The notes beneath the pieces were generated by a model, which worked only from the letters and a program-made list of their open reading frames with translations, was not told the DNA's origin and searched no databases. This document shows, one piece after another, positions 7,823 through 16,697 of a stretch of 34,066 nucleotides of DNA. Both the position numbers and the translations under genes were made by a program. Numbering within the stretch: the stretch's first letter is position 1; every line of letters begins with the position of its first letter. The stretch is from an uncultured Duncaniella sp. (GTDB taxonomy: Bacteria; Bacteroidota; Bacteroidia; Bacteroidales; Muribaculaceae). Where the stretch lies: positions 1-34,066 of the forward strand of contig CAJUGS010000034.1 of assembly GCA_910586305.1 (NCBI GenBank). Direction: 5' to 3'.

Positions 7823-9082
7823 ATGAAAAAAACAATCTCAGCCTTTATAGCACTGATTTCAGCCCTGTCAATGACGGCTGCCGACTATATCCTAACTGAA
7901 TATGGAGTAAAAGTTGACAGTACAAAGGTGCAGACAGCTGCAATCCAGAAAGTTATTGATAGAGCCGAAGCAGATGGCGGAGGGCGCATTGTAGTTCCCG
8001 CCGGCACATTTCTGTCAGGCGCTCTGTTCTTCAAGCCGGGCACCACACTCCACCTCGAGAAAAATGCCTGTATCAAGGGGTCAGACAACATCTCTGACTT
8101 TCCCCTTATCCCATCGCGCATGGAAGGTAGAAGCATATATTACTATGCTGCCCTTATAAACGCCTATCATGTTGACGGATTTTCCATCACTGGTCCCGGC
8201 ACTGTCAACGGCAACGGGCTCAAATACTGGAAGCAATTCTGGAATCTGCGCAAAGAAAGACGCAAAGAGGGCCGATCATGCACCAATCTGGAAGTCCACC
8301 GTCCGCGCCTTGTGTTCATTTGGGGCTGCGATAATGTCTGTCTTGACGGCCCTACTCTTTGCAACTCTCCCTTCTGGACCACTCACTTTTACCAATGCAA
8401 CGGTATTGAAATTGCCAACTGCCGCATCACAGCACCACGCGAGCCAGTAAGAGCCCCAAGCAGCGATGCCATAGACCTTGATGTCTGCTCAGATGTTCAC
8501 ATCCATGACTGCTATCTCAATTGCGACGATGACGGAGTATGCCTAAAGGGTGGCAAAGGCGTATATGCCAATGTCTCCGGAGAGAATGGAGTTGTCAAAA
8601 ACGTTCTTGTTGAGCGATGTGTATTCGGTCCAAATCTCCATGGCGCACTCACTCTCGGAAGCGAGTGCATCCATGCCACCGATATTATCATACGAGACTG
8701 CGAAGTGGCAACCGGGAGCGCACTCCTTCGTCTAAAAATGCGCCCCGATACATACCAGGTTTACGAAAACATTCAAGTCCGCAACATAACGGGATACTGC
8801 GGGAGCGTAATCGACATGAAGCCTTGGACACAGTTCTTCGACCTTGAAGGCTCGGACCTCCAGCCATACGGAATTGTGCGTAACATACAGATGGAAAATA
8901 TCGATGTAGATTGTCAGTCTCTTGGCATCATCTCCGGGAATCCGCTCGACAAAGTAAACGATATTGTGCTTAAAGACGTTACAGTCCGCGCATCTCGCCC
9001 GGGGTTTGAATGCGCCTACCCCGAGGTAAAGCTCGAAAACGTAACAATGAACGGAGAGCAAGTCTCCAATCCCGCAATATAA
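7823..9082 (+). CDS. GH28 family polygalacturonase
   Basis: The 419-aa right-handed beta-helix enzyme is predicted to hydrolyse galacturonic acid linkages in pectin. The start at ATG 7823 gives a clean signal peptide (MKKTISAFIALISALSMTAA). An in-frame TTG at 7811 overlaps the previous stop and was rejected. GH28 signatures are SSDAIDLD (residues 213-220), NCDDDG with D235-D237, NLHGALTLGSE for the His-Gly motif, and RLKM near the C-terminal side. The N-terminal part starts with the usual DYILTEYGVK and AIQKVIDRAEADGGGRIVVPAG. It is the last gene of the three-gene pectin operon and has a terminator 10 bases downstream. Exo versus endo action and homogalacturonan versus rhamnogalacturonan preference cannot be decided by eye. 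Confidence 0.93.
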   Translation: MKKTISAFIALISALSMTAADYILTEYGVKVDSTKVQTAAIQKVIDRAEADGGGRIVVPAGTFLSGALFFKPGTTLHLEKNACIKGSDNISDFPLIPSRMEGRSIYYYAALINAYHVDGFSITGPGTVNGNGLKYWKQFWNLRKERRKEGRSCTNLEVHRPRLVFIWGCDNVCLDGPTLCNSPFWTTHFYQCNGIEIANCRITAPREPVRAPSSDAIDLDVCSDVHIHDCYLNCDDDGVCLKGGKGVYANVSGENGVVKNVLVERCVFGPNLHGALTLGSECIHATDIIIRDCEVATGSALLRLKMRPDTYQVYENIQVRNITGYCGSVIDMKPWTQFFDLEGSDLQPYGIVRNIQMENIDVDCQSLGIISGNPLDKVNDIVLKDVTVRASRPGFECAYPEVKLENVTMNGEQVSNPAI

Positions 9083-9091
9083 CAATCAACC

Positions 9092-9128
9092 AGCGTCAAC
9101 TCTATCACAAAAGAGTAGGCGCTTTTTT
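9092..9128 (+). terminator. Terminator of the plus-strand pectin operon
   Basis: An imperfect stem (AGCGTCAACTCT at 9092-9103 with AGAGTAGGCGCT at 9112-9123) is followed by six T. Confidence 0.7.
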
Positions 9129-9155
9129 ATATTCACAGTGTCATGATTAAATATC

Positions 9156-10111
9156 GAGGTGATTTAAACTAATTTCAAATCGTTAAAATTGATGCCAATA
9201 TATTAAAATACAGCGTATCCCCGCAGAAATTCGCTATATTAGAATTACCACACTTTAATTTTCCGAACCAATGCCGAAATACACTGTACTTGACAAAGAT
9301 ACAATAAAAACTGAAATTATGCCCTATCTCAGCGTCGCCAAAAGAGGATATGTTTCCCAAGCAAGCCTGATAGAGGTCGTTAACGCGATTCTCCACAAGC
9401 TCAAGAGTGGCTGTCAATGGCATCAGTTGCCGGTAGGTCACCTCTTTGGTGAAGTCGTGCTGAGTTGGAATGCAGTTTATCATCATTTCAGGAAATGGTG
9501 CAGACTTGGTGAATGGCAAACAATGTTCGCATCCATTATCAGGAAATACAGACATTTGCTTGACATGTCCGTAACTCACATTGACGGATCTCATACGCCG
9601 GCCGTAAAAGGTGGCGAGTGTGCTGAATACCAGGGACGTAAAAAGCGAAAGACAACTAATTCTCTCTATATTTCCGACCGTCAGGGCTTGCCTTTGGCTA
9701 TATCTGAGCCGCAAAAAGGCAACCATTCGGACCTTTATGAGATTAAGGCGCGTGTAGACGAACTGGTTGTTCAACTTCAGAACAGTGGACTGAAGACCGA
9801 TGGACTTTTCAATAATGCAGACGCAGGATTTGATGCCAAGGAGTTTCGCCGTGCATTGAATGAGTACGGTATCATCGCAAACATCTGTCCTAATCCGAGA
9901 AATGCAGAACCCAAGGAAGATTACCTCTTTGATGAGGAACTTTATAAAGAACGGTTCGTCATCGAACGTACCAACGCATGGATGGACGGATTTCGTTCCA
10001 TCCTCACGAGATTTGACACAAGTGTTTCCAGTTGGAAAGGCTGGAATTATCTCGCATTCGCTGTGGTATTTCTTAATAAAATTCACAAATCACAAAAGTT
10101 TAAATGAGTTC
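9156..10111 (+). mobile_element. IS5-like insertion sequence, complete, 956 bp
   Basis: The ends are imperfect inverted repeats. The left end GAGGTGATTTAAACT and the reverse complement of the right end GAACTCATTTAAACT match at 12 of 15 positions. ATC precedes the left end (9153-9155) and follows the right end (10112-10114), consistent with a 3-bp target duplication. One intact transposase fills the element. It inserted between the pectin operon terminator and the promoter of the PPi-phosphofructokinase gene. The exact ends are my reading of the repeats and are less certain than the element itself. Confidence 0.82.
9271..10107 (+). CDS. IS5 family DDE transposase
   Basis: The 278-aa transposase has an N-terminal DUF4096-like region with the typical GCQWHQLP motif. 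The DDE catalytic core shows first Asp in HIDGSH, second Asp in NADAGFDA, and Glu in KERFVIERTNAWMDGFR, the classic IS5 C-terminal block. The reading frame is intact in one piece with no frameshift, so the element may be active. The stop lies within the right inverted repeat. The long open frame on the opposite strand (9175-10086) is a shadow. Confidence 0.93.
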   Translation: MPKYTVLDKDTIKTEIMPYLSVAKRGYVSQASLIEVVNAILHKLKSGCQWHQLPVGHLFGEVVLSWNAVYHHFRKWCRLGEWQTMFASIIRKYRHLLDMSVTHIDGSHTPAVKGGECAEYQGRKKRKTTNSLYISDRQGLPLAISEPQKGNHSDLYEIKARVDELVVQLQNSGLKTDGLFNNADAGFDAKEFRRALNEYGIIANICPNPRNAEPKEDYLFDEELYKERFVIERTNAWMDGFRSILTRFDTSVSSWKGWNYLAFAVVFLNKIHKSQKFK

Positions 10112-10134
10112 ATCGTGAAATATGCAATCCACCG

Positions 10135-10165
10135 TTGAATTTATGGATTTTTTTTACGAACTTTG
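10135..10165 (+). promoter_or_regulatory. Promoter of the PPi-phosphofructokinase gene
   Basis: TTG at 10135-10137 is followed after 20 bases by GAACTTTG at 10158-10165, a near match to TAnnTTTG. The site begins 23 bases past the end of the insertion sequence, so the native promoter core seems to have been left intact. Confidence 0.55.
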
Positions 10166-10214
10166 CAATTCAATCGTGTCATTGAGATAAATCAACACAA
10201 ATCATACATATTCA

Positions 10215-11870
10215 ATGAAAAAAAGTGCGTTGCAGATAGCCCGCGCGGCCTATCGTCCCCAACTCCCCATCGTCCTCACCGGTGGTGTAAAAGTCGTTGA
10301 AGGCCAGCCCACCCAGTCGGCGGGCGACCAAGAAGAAATTGCCAAACTGTTTCCCAACACCTACGGTCTTCCCGAAATAGTATTCGAGAAAACCTCTGCC
10401 AACACCGAATCGGCTCCCATCAATGTGGGTGTGATTCTCTCTGGCGGACAGGCTCCCGGCGGACACAATGTAATCTCCGGCCTCTTCGATGGCATCAAGA
10501 GCATCAATCGCAAAAGCCGTCTTTATGGCTTCCTCATGGGTCCTGGCGGCCTTGTAGACCACAAATACAAAGAACTTACAGCCGAGATCATAGACGAGTA
10601 TCGCAACACAGGCGGATTCGACATCATCGGTTCCGGTCGTACCAAGCTCGAGACAAAAGAGCAGTTTGACAAGGGCCTTGAGATTCTTCGTGAGCTCAAC
10701 ATCAAAGCTCTCGTAATAATTGGTGGCGACGACTCCAATACAAACGCTGCAATCCTTGCTGAATACTACAAGGCCATTGGCGCCGGAGTTCAAGTGATCG
10801 GTGTTCCCAAGACCATCGACGGAGACCTCAAGAACAATGTGATTGAAACATCCTTTGGCTTCGACACAGCAACAAAAGTGTATTCCGAGGTTATCGGCAA
10901 CATCCAGCGTGACTGTAACTCCGCAAAAAAATACTGGCATTTCATCAAGCTTATGGGTCGCTCAGCATCCCATATAGCCCTTGAATGCGCTCTTCAGTGC
11001 CAGCCAAACATCTGTGTTATTTCAGAAGAAGTCGAGGCGAAGAAAATGACTCTTGGCCAGGTTGTCGAAGAAATAGCCGATGCTGTTGTTGCCCGTGCCA
11101 AAGAAGGTCTCAACTACGGAGTCGTTCTCATCCCCGAGGGTCTCATTGAATTCATCCCCGCTGTTAAGACACTCATTGCCGAGCTCAACGACCTTCTCGC
11201 AGCCAAAGCAGAAGAATTTGCAGCTATTGCCCCAGAGGAGCAGCGTGCTTGGGTGATTTCCAACCTTTCGGAAGTTAATGCAGCAACATACGAGTCACTT
11301 CCCGCAGGCGTGGCCCGTCAGCTCACTCTCGACCGCGACCCCCACGGCAACGTACAGGTATCTCTCATTGAGACCGAGAAACTTCTCTCTGAAATGGTAG
11401 GCAAGAGACTCGAGCAGCTCGCATCGGAAGGCAAATACAACGGAAAGTATTCCACCATGCACCACTTCTTCGGATACGAGGGACGTTGTGCCGACCCCTC
11501 CAACTTCGATGCCAACTACTGCTATGGACTTGGATTCACTGCCGCCTGCCTCATAGGAGCCGGTGTCACTGGATATATGTCAAGCCTCAGAAACCTCACA
11601 TTCGCCCCCATCAACTGGGTGGCAGGCGGTATACCCATCACTATGATGATGAATATGGAGCGTCGCCACGGCGAGATGAAACCCGTAATCCGCAAGGCTC
11701 TTGTTGAACTCGACGGTGCACCCTTCCTCAAATTTGCCAAGGAGCGTGAGACATGGAAAGTAGGCACTTGCTACACTTATCCTGGTCCCATTCAGTACTT
11801 TGGCCCGGTTGAAGTATGCGACCAGCCTTCTATGACACTTGTTTACGAGCAGAAACGTCGTAAATATTAA
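10215..11870 (+). CDS. pfp: Diphosphate--fructose-6-phosphate 1-phosphotransferase
   Basis: The 551-aa cytoplasmic enzyme phosphorylates fructose 6-phosphate using pyrophosphate and acts reversibly in glycolysis and gluconeogenesis. The length fits the long PPi-dependent class. Key motifs are LSGGQAPGGHN near residue 75, GGDDSNTNA with G170-D173 (the second Asp marks PPi rather than ATP use), the catalytic PKTIDGDLKN (198-207), and MGRSASHIALE. It is expressed from its own promoter and has a strong terminator. The gene is intact despite the insertion sequence 103 bases upstream. Confidence 0.96.
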   Translation: MKKSALQIARAAYRPQLPIVLTGGVKVVEGQPTQSAGDQEEIAKLFPNTYGLPEIVFEKTSANTESAPINVGVILSGGQAPGGHNVISGLFDGIKSINRKSRLYGFLMGPGGLVDHKYKELTAEIIDEYRNTGGFDIIGSGRTKLETKEQFDKGLEILRELNIKALVIIGGDDSNTNAAILAEYYKAIGAGVQVIGVPKTIDGDLKNNVIETSFGFDTATKVYSEVIGNIQRDCNSAKKYWHFIKLMGRSASHIALECALQCQPNICVISEEVEAKKMTLGQVVEEIADAVVARAKEGLNYGVVLIPEGLIEFIPAVKTLIAELNDLLAAKAEEFAAIAPEEQRAWVISNLSEVNAATYESLPAGVARQLTLDRDPHGNVQVSLIETEKLLSEMVGKRLEQLASEGKYNGKYSTMHHFFGYEGRCADPSNFDANYCYGLGFTAACLIGAGVTGYMSSLRNLTFAPINWVAGGIPITMMMNMERRHGEMKPVIRKALVELDGAPFLKFAKERETWKVGTCYTYPGPIQYFGPVEVCDQPSMTLVYEQKRRKY

Positions 11871-11945
11871 ATAGATATACGGTCGTGTCAGTTTTGCCTT
11901 GATGCAATCTGATTCGAACGTTGTTTAACCTTCACCACAGCTTGC

Positions 11946-11975
11946 AGTCTCCGGTTATATACCGGAGACTTTTTT
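11946..11975 (+). terminator. pfp terminator
   Basis: A 9-bp perfect stem (AGTCTCCGG with CCGGAGACT) is followed by a run of T. Confidence 0.88.
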
Positions 11976-11992
11976 ATTGGAACGACAAAAAA

Positions 11993-12037
11993 TTCTCCGG
12001 TCGTCTTCAAATAATAATTTGAAAAACAACCGGAGAA
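11993..12037 (-). terminator. Terminator of the GT2-folB-COG0523-ABC-F operon
   Basis: A 9-bp stem (TTCTCCGGT at 11993-12001, ACCGGAGAA at 12029-12037) with further inner pairing lies 18 bases beyond the ABC-F stop on the minus strand. A T-run follows in that direction. It faces the pfp terminator. Confidence 0.75.
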
Positions 12038-12054
12038 ATACGGTTTAAAGATCC

Positions 12055-13836
12055 TCAGTTAAGTTCGTCAAGTTCAAGCCATCTCATTTCTTTTTCGTCG
12101 AGCAATTCCTTGAGTTGGCTGTAACGAGCTGCCTTTTCTGCGACATCAGATATATTCTCTCCCGAGTTAAACAGACTCTCAAGTGTGTCTTTTTCTTGAG
12201 TAAGCTTCTCTATCTCAACAGTCAGAGCCTCATACTCTTTTCGCTCTTTAAAAGTCATTTTGCGTACTCTCTCGCGAGTTTCGCGCTTGGGGGCTTCCGG
12301 TTTCTCAGCAACTTCCTTCTGTTTTGCCGCCCTCAGTTCTTTGAGATAATTGCGATAGTCGGTATGATTGCCGGGGAAATCCTTAATGACACCATTGCCC
12401 TCCATCACAAAAAGATGATCTACAATAGAATCGAGGAAAAAACGATCGTGCGATATCACAATCACACATCCTTTGAAATCCTTCAGATACTCCTCCAAGA
12501 TACCAAGTGTCATTATGTCAAGATCATTGGTAGGCTCGTCAAGAATAAGGAAGTTAGGACGGGTGATGAGCACTGCCGCAAGATGCAATCTGCGTTTTTC
12601 ACCTCCGCTAAGCGTCGATATATATTTCTGCTGATCCGCCGGTGAGAAGAGAAATTTTGTGAGGAACTGCATCGGAGAATAGCGAGTGGCATCATTTACA
12701 ACCACCTCTTCTGTAATGTCGGTAATTGCATCAATAACCTTCTTCCCTTCAGGCAGATCAAGACCCTCCTGGGAATAATAGCCAAACCTTACAGTTTCAC
12801 CAACATTCCACTCTCCTTTGTCCTGTGGGACAAGCCCCATAAGCATCTTGATAAAGGTCGACTTGCCGACTCCATTCTCACCCACAATTCCTACTTTCTC
12901 ATAGCGAGCGAACGTGTAGGTGAAATCATCAAGTATCACCTTGTCACCAAACCTCTTGGATATACCCTCGGCCTCAAAAATCTTCGACCCTATATATGAG
13001 GATTTGACCTCATTGGGATTAATATTTTTTTCATCGTATCTTAAAGAAGCCTTCTGTTTTAAATCATAAAAAGCATTGATGCGGTATCGCGCTTTTCCCG
13101 CACGAGCCTGTGGCTGCCTGCGCATCCACTCCTGCTCTTTGCGCAAAATATTCCTCACCTTGGCAAGTTCGCCTGTCAGAGCCTCTATACGCTCTGCCCT
13201 TCTGCGCAGGTAATAATCAAAATTGCCCTCATAGGTAAATATCTGCCTGAGGTCTATTTCAATTATCTTGTTGCACACGCGGTCAAGAAAATACCTGTCG
13301 TGTGTTACCATCAGAAGCGTGACACGCTGACGAGTGAGGTAATTTTCCAGCCATTCTATGGTGGAAATGTCAAGGTGGTTGGTAGGCTCGTCAAGAATGA
13401 GAAGATCGGGCTGCGAAAGAAGTACTCTGGCAAGAGACGCACGCTTCCGCTGACCGCCCGACAAGTGGTCTACAGTCAGATTCGGATCTGGCAAACCAAG
13501 CTGCGAAAGCATCTGTACAACACGGTCCTCACGATTCCATTCTTCATGGTCTTCTTCTCTGAGCGCAGGAAGCATTTCTTCCATGAGTGTTGCATGAGGG
13601 GTGAATACAGGATCTTGGTCCAGGAAACCCACACGTAAATCATTGCGGAAGGTCACGGTTCCACTGTCCGGGCTCTCAACTCCGGACAAGAGTCTCAGAA
13701 GGGTGGACTTTCCTGTCCCGTTTTTGGCTATTATGCCAATCTTGTCACCCTCATTGACACCGAACGTGACCGATTCGAAAAGTATGCGGTCTCCATAGCT
13801 TTTCGTCAGATCTTCAACTTGCAGATACGGATTCAT
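12055..13836 (-). CDS. uup: ABC-F ATPase, Uup-like
   Basis: The 593-aa protein has two ATP-binding cassettes and no membrane segments, the ABC-F layout associated with ribosome function. NBD1 has Walker A AKNGTGKST (residues 37-45), signature LSGGQRKR and Walker B LILDEPTNHLD. The linker carries EWMRRQPQARAGKARYRI, typical of the Uup subgroup. NBD2 has GENGVGKST, LSGGEKRR and LILDEPTNDLD. A charged C-terminal coiled coil (about residues 510-593) is the Uup DNA- or ribosome-binding tail. It is the last gene of the four-gene minus-strand operon, 3 bases after the COG0523 gene. Uup assignment is moderately sure. Confidence 0.9.
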   Translation of the reverse strand: MNPYLQVEDLTKSYGDRILFESVTFGVNEGDKIGIIAKNGTGKSTLLRLLSGVESPDSGTVTFRNDLRVGFLDQDPVFTPHATLMEEMLPALREEDHEEWNREDRVVQMLSQLGLPDPNLTVDHLSGGQRKRASLARVLLSQPDLLILDEPTNHLDISTIEWLENYLTRQRVTLLMVTHDRYFLDRVCNKIIEIDLRQIFTYEGNFDYYLRRRAERIEALTGELAKVRNILRKEQEWMRRQPQARAGKARYRINAFYDLKQKASLRYDEKNINPNEVKSSYIGSKIFEAEGISKRFGDKVILDDFTYTFARYEKVGIVGENGVGKSTFIKMLMGLVPQDKGEWNVGETVRFGYYSQEGLDLPEGKKVIDAITDITEEVVVNDATRYSPMQFLTKFLFSPADQQKYISTLSGGEKRRLHLAAVLITRPNFLILDEPTNDLDIMTLGILEEYLKDFKGCVIVISHDRFFLDSIVDHLFVMEGNGVIKDFPGNHTDYRNYLKELRAAKQKEVAEKPEAPKRETRERVRKMTFKERKEYEALTVEIEKLTQEKDTLESLFNSGENISDVAEKAARYSQLKELLDEKEMRWLELDELN

Positions 13837-13839
13837 ATA

Positions 13840-15093
13840 TTATTCTGTATCGAGACAGTTATCAAGAGCCTTGGTTATAGCGTCGCGGTCCATGCCTCGG
13901 CCGATAAACACGAGTTTAATCATGCGATCGCCATAATCGTCATCCCAGTCCTTAAGTATGCCCGGATCTTGTGCAACTAATTCTTTCAATTCCTCCTCCG
14001 GTGCAGTAGCAAACCACAGACCGGCTTCTTTGAGTTGCTTCTGCTTTCCGGCCGACTCAAAAAGATAACTCATATCCGGACTGACGCTGAAGTAACATAT
14101 GCCCTTGCATCTGATTATCTCTTTTGGCCACTTGGATGCCGCCAGATAATCAAACTTGTTAAGGTCAAAAGCCGGATGACGGTAGTATACAAATGTACTT
14201 ATTCCATACTCCTCCGCTTCCCCTTCGCCATTATGGTGGTGGTGATGGTGTCCGCACGAACACTTTTCACCCTCCTCATGGTGATGACAATGCTCGTCAT
14301 GATGCTCACCGTGAACATGATGGTGATGAGCCTGATGCTCGCGTTCCTCCTCTTCTATTTCTTCATTGGAACGGTCTATATGCTGAACCCACGCGGCGGA
14401 AGAAGCCACTTCATCAAAACGGAAAAGCCCGGTATTGATGATTCGCTCGATATCAACATCAGCATAATCACATTCTATGATTTCAGCCGAGGGCTGTATT
14501 GCACGCACTACCGCACGGATCCTTGCAAGTTCCTCGGGTTTTACCTCCGAAGCCTTGTTTAGAAGAATTATATTACAGAATTCTATCTGCTGTATTATAA
14601 GATTTTCAATATCCTCTTCGTCAAGATTATCCTTCTTAAGCCCATCACCACAGCCAAATTCGTCCTGAAGGCGAAGCGCATCGACTACTGTGACAATACA
14701 GTCAAGTCGTGGCAAGCCGTTTTCACCCATCTTGTCTCCGAGGGCCGGAATCGAACAAATTGTCTGTGCTATGGGGGCAGGTTCGCAGATACCGCTTGCT
14801 TCAATAACGATATAGTCAAAGCGTTTCATCGCCATGATGTCTTCAATCTGCTTCACTAAATCCATCTTAAGAGTGCAGCAGATACATCCGTTAGAGAGAG
14901 CCACAAGACTGTCGTCCTTCGAATCCACCACACCTCCGCGCTCAATAAGAGATGCGTCGATATTGACTTCGCCGATATCATTGACAATCACAGCAAATTT
15001 AATGCCGCGCTCATTGGATAGTATATGGTTTACCAAGGTTGTCTTGCCACTGCCCAAATAGCCTGTCAGCAGCAAAATAGGTGTGATATTCAT
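13840..15093 (-). CDS. COG0523 (CobW/ZNG1-like) GTPase with a His-rich metal loop
   Basis: The 417-aa G3E-family P-loop GTPase is a likely metallochaperone that delivers zinc or a related metal to a client enzyme. Walker A is GYLGSGKTT near residue 10. The conserved metal-binding GCICC motif follows the switch region, then the Walker B-like DYIVIEASGICEP and the guanine motif LLNKAS. Between the two domains lies a loop (residues 253-287) holding 18 His and 3 Cys. The C-terminal CobW_C domain follows. Clients are not identified. It sits directly between folB and uup; some COG0523 proteins are linked to folate enzymes, though here the neighbour is folB, not the Zn-dependent folE. Confidence 0.92.
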   Translation of the reverse strand: MNITPILLLTGYLGSGKTTLVNHILSNERGIKFAVIVNDIGEVNIDASLIERGGVVDSKDDSLVALSNGCICCTLKMDLVKQIEDIMAMKRFDYIVIEASGICEPAPIAQTICSIPALGDKMGENGLPRLDCIVTVVDALRLQDEFGCGDGLKKDNLDEEDIENLIIQQIEFCNIILLNKASEVKPEELARIRAVVRAIQPSAEIIECDYADVDIERIINTGLFRFDEVASSAAWVQHIDRSNEEIEEEEREHQAHHHHVHGEHHDEHCHHHEEGEKCSCGHHHHHHNGEGEAEEYGISTFVYYRHPAFDLNKFDYLAASKWPKEIIRCKGICYFSVSPDMSYLFESAGKQKQLKEAGLWFATAPEEELKELVAQDPGILKDWDDDYGDRMIKLVFIGRGMDRDAITKALDNCLDTE

Positions 15094-15097
15094 ATTA

Positions 15098-15451
15098 TTA
15101 CCATCTAATTCTTACAGCCACATCGGCCAGTTCGGCTGATATGGGTGGTGTTATTTTTGAGATTCTTATCATTCCACCCGAGATGAGCGGAAACCTATGC
15201 AATAAAGAAGTTTTCATTCTCCCCGCCACGTGTTCTAAAGTCAGCGAAGGTTCATCCATGACATTCTTTATAACGTCTACGGCAATAGCATAGTTGAGTG
15301 TCCCTTCAATGTCATCATCCGTCAGTGTTCTCTCAAACGGATAACGTAATTCAGCCGACACCTCAAAGAGATTGCCGACCACACGTTCCTGTTCGCCAAC
15401 TCCATGACGGGCAAACAGACGAAGACCGTTAATTTCTACAAAGCAGTCCAT
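15098..15451 (-). CDS. folB: Dihydroneopterin aldolase
   Basis: The 117-aa enzyme of folate synthesis converts dihydroneopterin to hydroxymethyl-dihydropterin and glycolaldehyde. The length is normal. Family residues are seen in ARHGVGEQERVVGN (pterin-binding region), the Tyr in LNYAIAVDVI, EHVAGRM, and the Lys of ISKITPPI near the C-terminus. The start codon shares bases with the stop of the upstream GT2 gene, and the stop lies 4 bases before the COG0523 start, so translation is probably coupled. Confidence 0.94.
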   Translation of the reverse strand: MDCFVEINGLRLFARHGVGEQERVVGNLFEVSAELRYPFERTLTDDDIEGTLNYAIAVDVIKNVMDEPSLTLEHVAGRMKTSLLHRFPLISGGMIRISKITPPISAELADVAVRIRW

Positions 15452-16629
15452 CAGCTCCAGCTCTTGTTATCTCCTCTTCTTCTCCATCCCTTTATGTTGT
15501 AATACAATGTATAAAGCGGATGAAAACTGATAAACCACGGAACGGTGAGAAACAACGGGCTTGACCACAACGACAGCGACGTACGCTTCCATACCACCAT
15601 CAGAGTTACCATTGTAGCAACTACAAGCAACATCGCAATGATTGCAGGTATAAATGACGGAAGGCCAAAGACACCGGCCGCTATAGCAGATCCAAGCATA
15701 ATCCACCAGGCCCACGAACAACTGCTGAAATACATCCGGGCATTATTACGGATTCTCCGGACCGTATAGTCATATCTGAGTTTGTCGGTCTTGAATGATG
15801 CTGATGGATTTGTCTCAACATCAAGCACCATGGAGTCGGGAGAAAGTTCCACTACAGTATTGTCACTATTGGCCACCTCGCTGACAAAAATATCATCATC
15901 ACCATATTTGAGGTCAAGCGAACGTGAAAATCCCTTATTTTGGAAAAAGACTTCTCGACGATATGCCAAATTATAACACGTGCCACGATATGGACGGCCA
16001 GCAATTGCCCACGAGAGATATTCCACCGAAGTCCGCACAAAATCAAAAGCATGAAGTCGCTTACATCTCTCCTTTGTTCCTTCCGGAGAGGCAGGAGTTG
16101 CATAACCTATCACCACGTCAATTCCGGGGGTGAAGTTACGACACAGTGATTTAAGCCAAACTCTTGAAGGAATCTGCGCATTCCCCATAGTGACCACAAT
16201 GGTTTCAAACCTTGACGCCTTGACTCCAAGTGTAAGAGCCAACTTTTTTCTCGACAGAGACCTGGACCCTGCCTGAGTGAATGTCATATAGAGATTATTG
16301 TAGTTCTGCTCGAGACGGGCTATGACATCCTTTGTTGATAAAGCGGCACCGTCGTTGACGACAACCACTTCAAACTGAGCTGGGTAGTCTTGCTCAAGAA
16401 TCTGAGGAAGAAGTATTTCGAGATTAGAGGCGTCATCGGCCGCATACACTACTACAGAGACCGTGGGATAATATTTTTCTTCTTCAGGAAGCACTTTGGA
16501 AGCATCTTTCCTCACCCTGCGTCCTACAGAAACTATAAAGCCTCTGAAACCGGAGAGAAGGTAGACCATCGAAACGATGAGTGCCACTAAGAGGGATATT
16601 ACAATAGGTGAAAACTGGATTTCAAACAT
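15451..16629 (-). CDS. Membrane-anchored GT2 family glycosyltransferase
   Basis: The 392-aa protein has one N-terminal transmembrane helix (about residues 8-30), a GT-A domain (about 55-280) and two C-terminal helices (about 308-355). The first nucleotide-sugar region (VSVVVYAADDASN) and second strand (FEVVVVNDG) are present. Instead of the usual TDAD the metal-binding position reads TMGNA (147-151). The acidic acceptor motif appears as YGDDDIF. The altered DxD raises doubt about metal-dependent catalysis. The acceptor and sugar are unknown. It is first of the four-gene minus-strand operon. Confidence 0.85.
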   Translation of the reverse strand: MFEIQFSPIVISLLVALIVSMVYLLSGFRGFIVSVGRRVRKDASKVLPEEEKYYPTVSVVVYAADDASNLEILLPQILEQDYPAQFEVVVVNDGAALSTKDVIARLEQNYNNLYMTFTQAGSRSLSRKKLALTLGVKASRFETIVVTMGNAQIPSRVWLKSLCRNFTPGIDVVIGYATPASPEGTKERCKRLHAFDFVRTSVEYLSWAIAGRPYRGTCYNLAYRREVFFQNKGFSRSLDLKYGDDDIFVSEVANSDNTVVELSPDSMVLDVETNPSASFKTDKLRYDYTVRRIRNNARMYFSSCSWAWWIMLGSAIAAGVFGLPSFIPAIIAMLLVVATMVTLMVVWKRTSLSLWSSPLFLTVPWFISFHPLYTLYYNIKGWRRRGDNKSWS

Positions 16630-16649
16630 CGTGGATAGAATTTGAAATG

Positions 16650-16657
16650 CAAAATTA
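16650..16657 (-). promoter_or_regulatory. -7 element of the GT2-folB-COG0523-uup operon
   Basis: TAATTTTG on the minus strand, 20 bases upstream of the GT2 start, matches TAnnTTTG. The -33 region has no clear TTG. Confidence 0.6.
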
Positions 16658-16697
16658 GCGATTTTTTCTAATTTTATCCACCATTCCCACTATTTTT

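Noticed and set aside
9175..10086. 303-codon minus-strand frame across the insertion sequence
   Set aside because: It is antisense to an unmistakable IS5 transposase.
14221..14342. Short tandem-like GTG/ATG pattern suggesting a repeat or CRISPR-like array
   Set aside because: It is codon repetition for histidine in the metal-binding loop. No spacer-repeat periodicity or CRISPR array is present anywhere in the window.
14035..14562. 175-codon frame rich in Met, Val and Leu on the plus strand
   Set aside because: It is an antisense artefact of the His-rich loop of the COG0523 gene (CAT/CAC codons read as ATG/GTG).
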